Source: Eumeta japonica
Lineage: Eukaryota; Arthropoda; Insecta; Lepidoptera; Psychidae
Direction: 5' to 3'
DNA length: 64,000 bases
NCBI GenBank assembly: GCA_005406025.1
Contig: BGZK01000097.1
Location: 310,001-374,000, forward strand
In this document: positions 61,038 through 64,000 of the stretch, piece by piece
Layout of the letters: each line of letters begins with the position of its first letter
Position numbering within the stretch: the stretch's first letter is position 1
Program-made: the position numbers and the translations under genes
The notes under the pieces: model-generated
Seen by the model: the letters and a program-made list of their open reading frames with translations, nothing else
What the model was told of the DNA's origin: nothing
The model's database searches: none

Positions 61038-61322
61038 TGTATCGTCCTTATCTTCTGGTACGAAGGCAATTCTTTCGACAACCCGCCCATCACCGCTAAG
61101 CGTGATTGTTTTATTCTGTATCACATTTTGATCGGCGAACTGCTCAGGCAGGGTAAATCTGAGCAGTTCGCTAATTAAAATGAGACAGTCTTTTTGTTTC
61201 AGCTTGATGGGTTTAGACGTGAAGCCGTCTTGGCAGTGGATCAGTGCTTACTGTTTATTGACGCTGCCTTCGAATCTGGTTGTGATGGATTCGATCCTGA
61301 CCGCTGGCGCATTGTCAAATGA
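61038..61322 (+). CDS. Possible last two exons of an unidentified gene
   Basis: After 'ccttttaccag' an open stretch (61038-61152) reads CIVLIFWYEGNSFDNPPITA, then KRDCFILYHILIGELLRQ. It is followed by GTAAAT, a CTAAT branch-like site, and 'ttttgtttcag' at 61202, a mini-intron of 50 bases. The next stretch (61203-61322) reads LDGFRREAVLAVDQCLLFID, then AAFESGCDGFDPDRWRIVK and TGA. Both parts have protein-like composition and are GC-richer than their flanks. They do not join cleanly: the first ends with one extra base (phase 1) while the second is open in phase 0. Either one base is wrong in the assembly, another splice site is used, or this is a pseudogene. No family recognised; upstream exons were not found. 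Confidence 0.42.
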
Positions 61323-62680
61323 GTTTTTAACGCAAAGCAATTCATACCACACGCTCCGTGCCTCGGGGAGCAGGTCGAGCTATCGGTCCCGTTGTCAGCA
61401 TAATGATGATAATAGTCCTTAGCAAACCGCAATCCGCACTGGGCCGGCCTGTTGTGTAATATATTAATACCTAAAATATATCGAAATCGCCATTATCCAA
61501 GCAGTGTGGCCATACGCCCGCGACGGTTATTAAGCCTTGGAAGAAATTTGAATTTTCCAACCATTATATTCTATCAGAGTAATACACTAAAATGGGCCTC
61601 GCCTAATTGCGAAACAGAAGATGAAGCGAATTCGCGTGTTCAGAATAAGAAAAACTGGACTTTATGTCCATGAGTTTGTGAGATAAATTCGAATGAATCA
61701 ATTGCATCAAGTAAAAGCAAACGAAACAATTTTCACCCGCATATCGAATATCTGGGTTCGGTTCGCCCGACGCACATTTGACCTTCTCTGCTCTTAATGG
61801 GAAAAATGTTATTTCGCGACATGGAATTTTTTTATTAATTCAATTAAATATCGGCTTACATTTCGTACCGTCGCTTTTGTTAGGCACTCTGTTTTTTTAG
61901 GGATTCACTGTTACTCGATGTTTTCGTATTCAATTCGATGCTCGAACATATTTTATGGTAATGTCTTCGGTTACAAAACGTTAGTTGTTTACATTATAAA
62001 TTGAGTTGCGATATCTTTCGCTGAGATACTTTTGTAAATTACAGTGCGGACTGTAGCTATATTCTAGCTTTAGGCACACAGTATCTGCGACGCAGCAGAA
62101 TCTGAGTTCGATCTAGGAATCAGTTTGTGATAGAGTCATTAAGAAAGAAGGTCAAGTGTGTTTCGTAGTCCTCCTCTCCCGCTTTTCCGCCCGGCTGCGT
62201 TGTAAATTCTGGATCATGACCAAAAGCTGACTATGTAATAGTTATGTGAAAACGTGGTGGTCCGAAATTAATAGACCTGATTCTAAATGAAGTACGTTCT
62301 AATAAGTCCACACGCACACAAAAGCAATTATAATTATTACAGAATGATATACCTAATTATTTGTATTTAGAAATCCTTTAATGTTGAAGCTATGCTTGAA
62401 TGTACTATTACTGTAAAGCCATTCATTATTTATTTAGAGTAGATTACGCCCAGATCTCGAAATAGCCTTTTGCATTTAGCTCCATATTATTACAATATTC
62501 GCTGATATTCTTTAGGTTTTTTACGTCGAGGAGGGATATACCGCTATGAGTCAAACACAAACAACCGTATTTATTTATCAGTATAGGGATATGCGATTCG
62601 GAATGCTAATAAAAACAATATAAATAAATAAAATAAAATTATTATATATTTAAAATTTATGTAGGTACGTAAAACATATT
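61323..62680. other. Intergenic DNA
   Basis: No recognised gene. A plus-strand frame to 61422 and a minus-strand frame at 61241-61432 are shadows of the exon above and its flank. Confidence 0.4.
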
Positions 62681-62682
62681 AA

Positions 62683-62760
62683 AGAGATAGCTATATGAGA
62701 GATAGCTAAATAGATAGCTAAAGAGAGATAGATAAGAGATAGCTACAGAGATATCTATAT
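62683..62760. repeat. AGAGATAGCTA-type microsatellite
   Basis: Imperfect repeats of 'gagatagcta' and 'gatagctaaatagatagcta' over about 78 bases. Confidence 0.8.
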
Positions 62761-62989
62761 ATAAGATTAAATAATTAATGTACAGTTTTATTATTTAAAT
62801 ATGTGCAATATTTAATTATATACGGAGCTAACATTAGAAAAGTTTAACGTCGTATTATATAACGCCATAAAACATTTGACATTTTCAAAAATATTATGAA
62901 ATTATTAGTTTGCAGTTTTTTGTCAAGTTTAGTAGAGTTAAAAAATTTAGACAAAATAAATAATCAGATAAATTGAAATATCCACTCCC

Positions 62990-63225
62990 CACTTTATCAC
63001 TCCACCCATTCAACACTTCTTTGCCCCTCCATCAGCCCAATCCCCTCTCCATCCTTCATTACCCTACCTCCCTTTTCATTAGATATCCTGTTCCTAACCA
63101 AAAAGCGAGCATCGCCTGGTGACACCACTGGGGTTAAAAGTTTGGACGGCGGTAGTGACCACTTTCTGGTGGCTTTCGCGATTGTGTACTCCTCGAAAAC
63201 ACTATAAAAAAAAACCGGTTAAGAG
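62990..63225 (-). repeat. Diverged repeat family Y copy
   Basis: A pyrimidine-rich tract ('cctctccatccttcattacc') is followed by 'ggcggtagtgaccactttct' and 'actcctcgaaaacactataa'. This resembles the B-unit Y copies near 45280-45355. Confidence 0.5.
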
Positions 63226-63229
63226 TATG

Positions 63230-64000
63230 TCGGGCCATGCTCATTGTAGGGTTGCAAAGTCGTTACTACAACTAAATGCACTACAGATAAAAAAACTATG
63301 TTGTTACATTTTTTCCATGTTTCCTGCACATAATAGGTATAAGCACTTTAGTCGACTGTAACTATAAAAACAAGTAGGTGTGTCAACTGTTATTCTTAAA
63401 CTGCAAACTAAAGTGCACCAGCAAAAGAGCGTATGGTCATAGCACTTACGTTCTTTTGGTGAGAAGCATAGTTTTTTGGCAATAACTCGAAAACGGATAT
63501 TCGATCATGTTTAAAATAACTTTTGTTGAATGTATTTATTAAGTGTTACCTTCATTATTTTTTTATATTTTTTGGACATACGGCTTAGAAAATAGAGGTA
63601 GGACACAATTTCTGCAGCTTTTGGAGGAAACAATCGCTTCGAAAGTTATAGCCGAAAACCGCTCGGAAATAATTTCGAAATTATTTACGTAATCAGAAAA
63701 ATTGCTTACAAACCATAAATTGTTTTTAAAAGAACTCTTGAAGAATGTATCACAAGTTGATGTTTGGTAAGAAAATTTTTTTCAGCTTTTGTTACATGCA
63801 TGAGGTATCCCCCCTTTAGAAATATTTCTATTTTTGTTATTTAAGTACGAAACTTAGTAGCGGCTTGTACAAGACACCTATACTACGAATTTGATCAATA
63901 TAGATCTTGTAATTTTTGAGAAAAATAACTGTGATATACGGACGAGCGGACAGGTCGAAACTATGAGGGTTCCTTTTATGCCATTTTGGCTCGGAACTCA
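63230..64000 (+). repeat. Repeat family X, copy at the window end
   Basis: Shares 'aactaaagtgcaccagcaaa', 'ggtgagaagca' and a 'tacggacgagcggacagg' tail with 23250-23950. It runs off the window, ending in 'ccattttggctcggaa'. Confidence 0.6.

Overview
The window looks like nuclear DNA of a moth or butterfly (Lepidoptera). It is very AT-rich, almost all intergenic, and packed with transposon relics of kinds common in that order: piggyBac, mariner and Helitron relics, plus a widespread repeat carrying an 'accaccgcccatagac'-like motif. The only host genes I can identify with confidence are two-exon antimicrobial peptide genes of the cecropin family (cecropin D / enbocin-like). Their exons are short and GC-rich, and no single open frame shows the complete peptide.

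Layout. 1-2.1 kb: a decayed piggyBac-like element. 2.1-8.8 kb: repeats, including purine-rich tracts in both orientations. About 8.86-8.98 kb: an isolated promoter and first exon, of the type seen in cuticle-protein genes. 9-21 kb: mostly AT-rich DNA with hairpins, one GC-rich block with an unidentified frame and one degenerate coding stretch. 21.2-22.45 kb: an old diverged copy of a TATA-containing module (P0).

23.77-43.46 kb: a tandem duplication of a unit of about 9.8 kb (A1 and A2). Each unit holds one intact cecropin gene on the minus strand (exon 1 at 30337-30438 and 40083-40184; exon 2 at 29045-29131 and 38801-38887), a Helitron-like insertion in that gene's intron, a decayed third cecropin gene (exon 1 relic and displaced promoter), and a dead piggyBac.

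44.5-60.4 kb: a second duplicated unit (B1 44505-49465; B2 54129-60395) with a second cecropin type, plus a partial inverted copy (B', 49591-51225). B' and B2 face each other across a foldback centred near 52.28 kb. Next to the foldback lies a truncated gene for a CXC-type cysteine-rich protein of apparent mobile-element origin. B1 cecropin looks intact; B2 has two one-base deletions in exon 2. 60.4-64 kb: a possible pair of terminal exons of an unidentified gene, a microsatellite and further repeats.

Four complete or nearly complete cecropin genes and two relics therefore sit on one strand. All share a promoter layout: a GATA-type AGATAA site, a kappaB-like GGGxxGYCC element, TATAAAAG, and an initiator about 30 bases downstream. 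This is a lepidopteran immune-gene cluster that is growing by segmental duplication.
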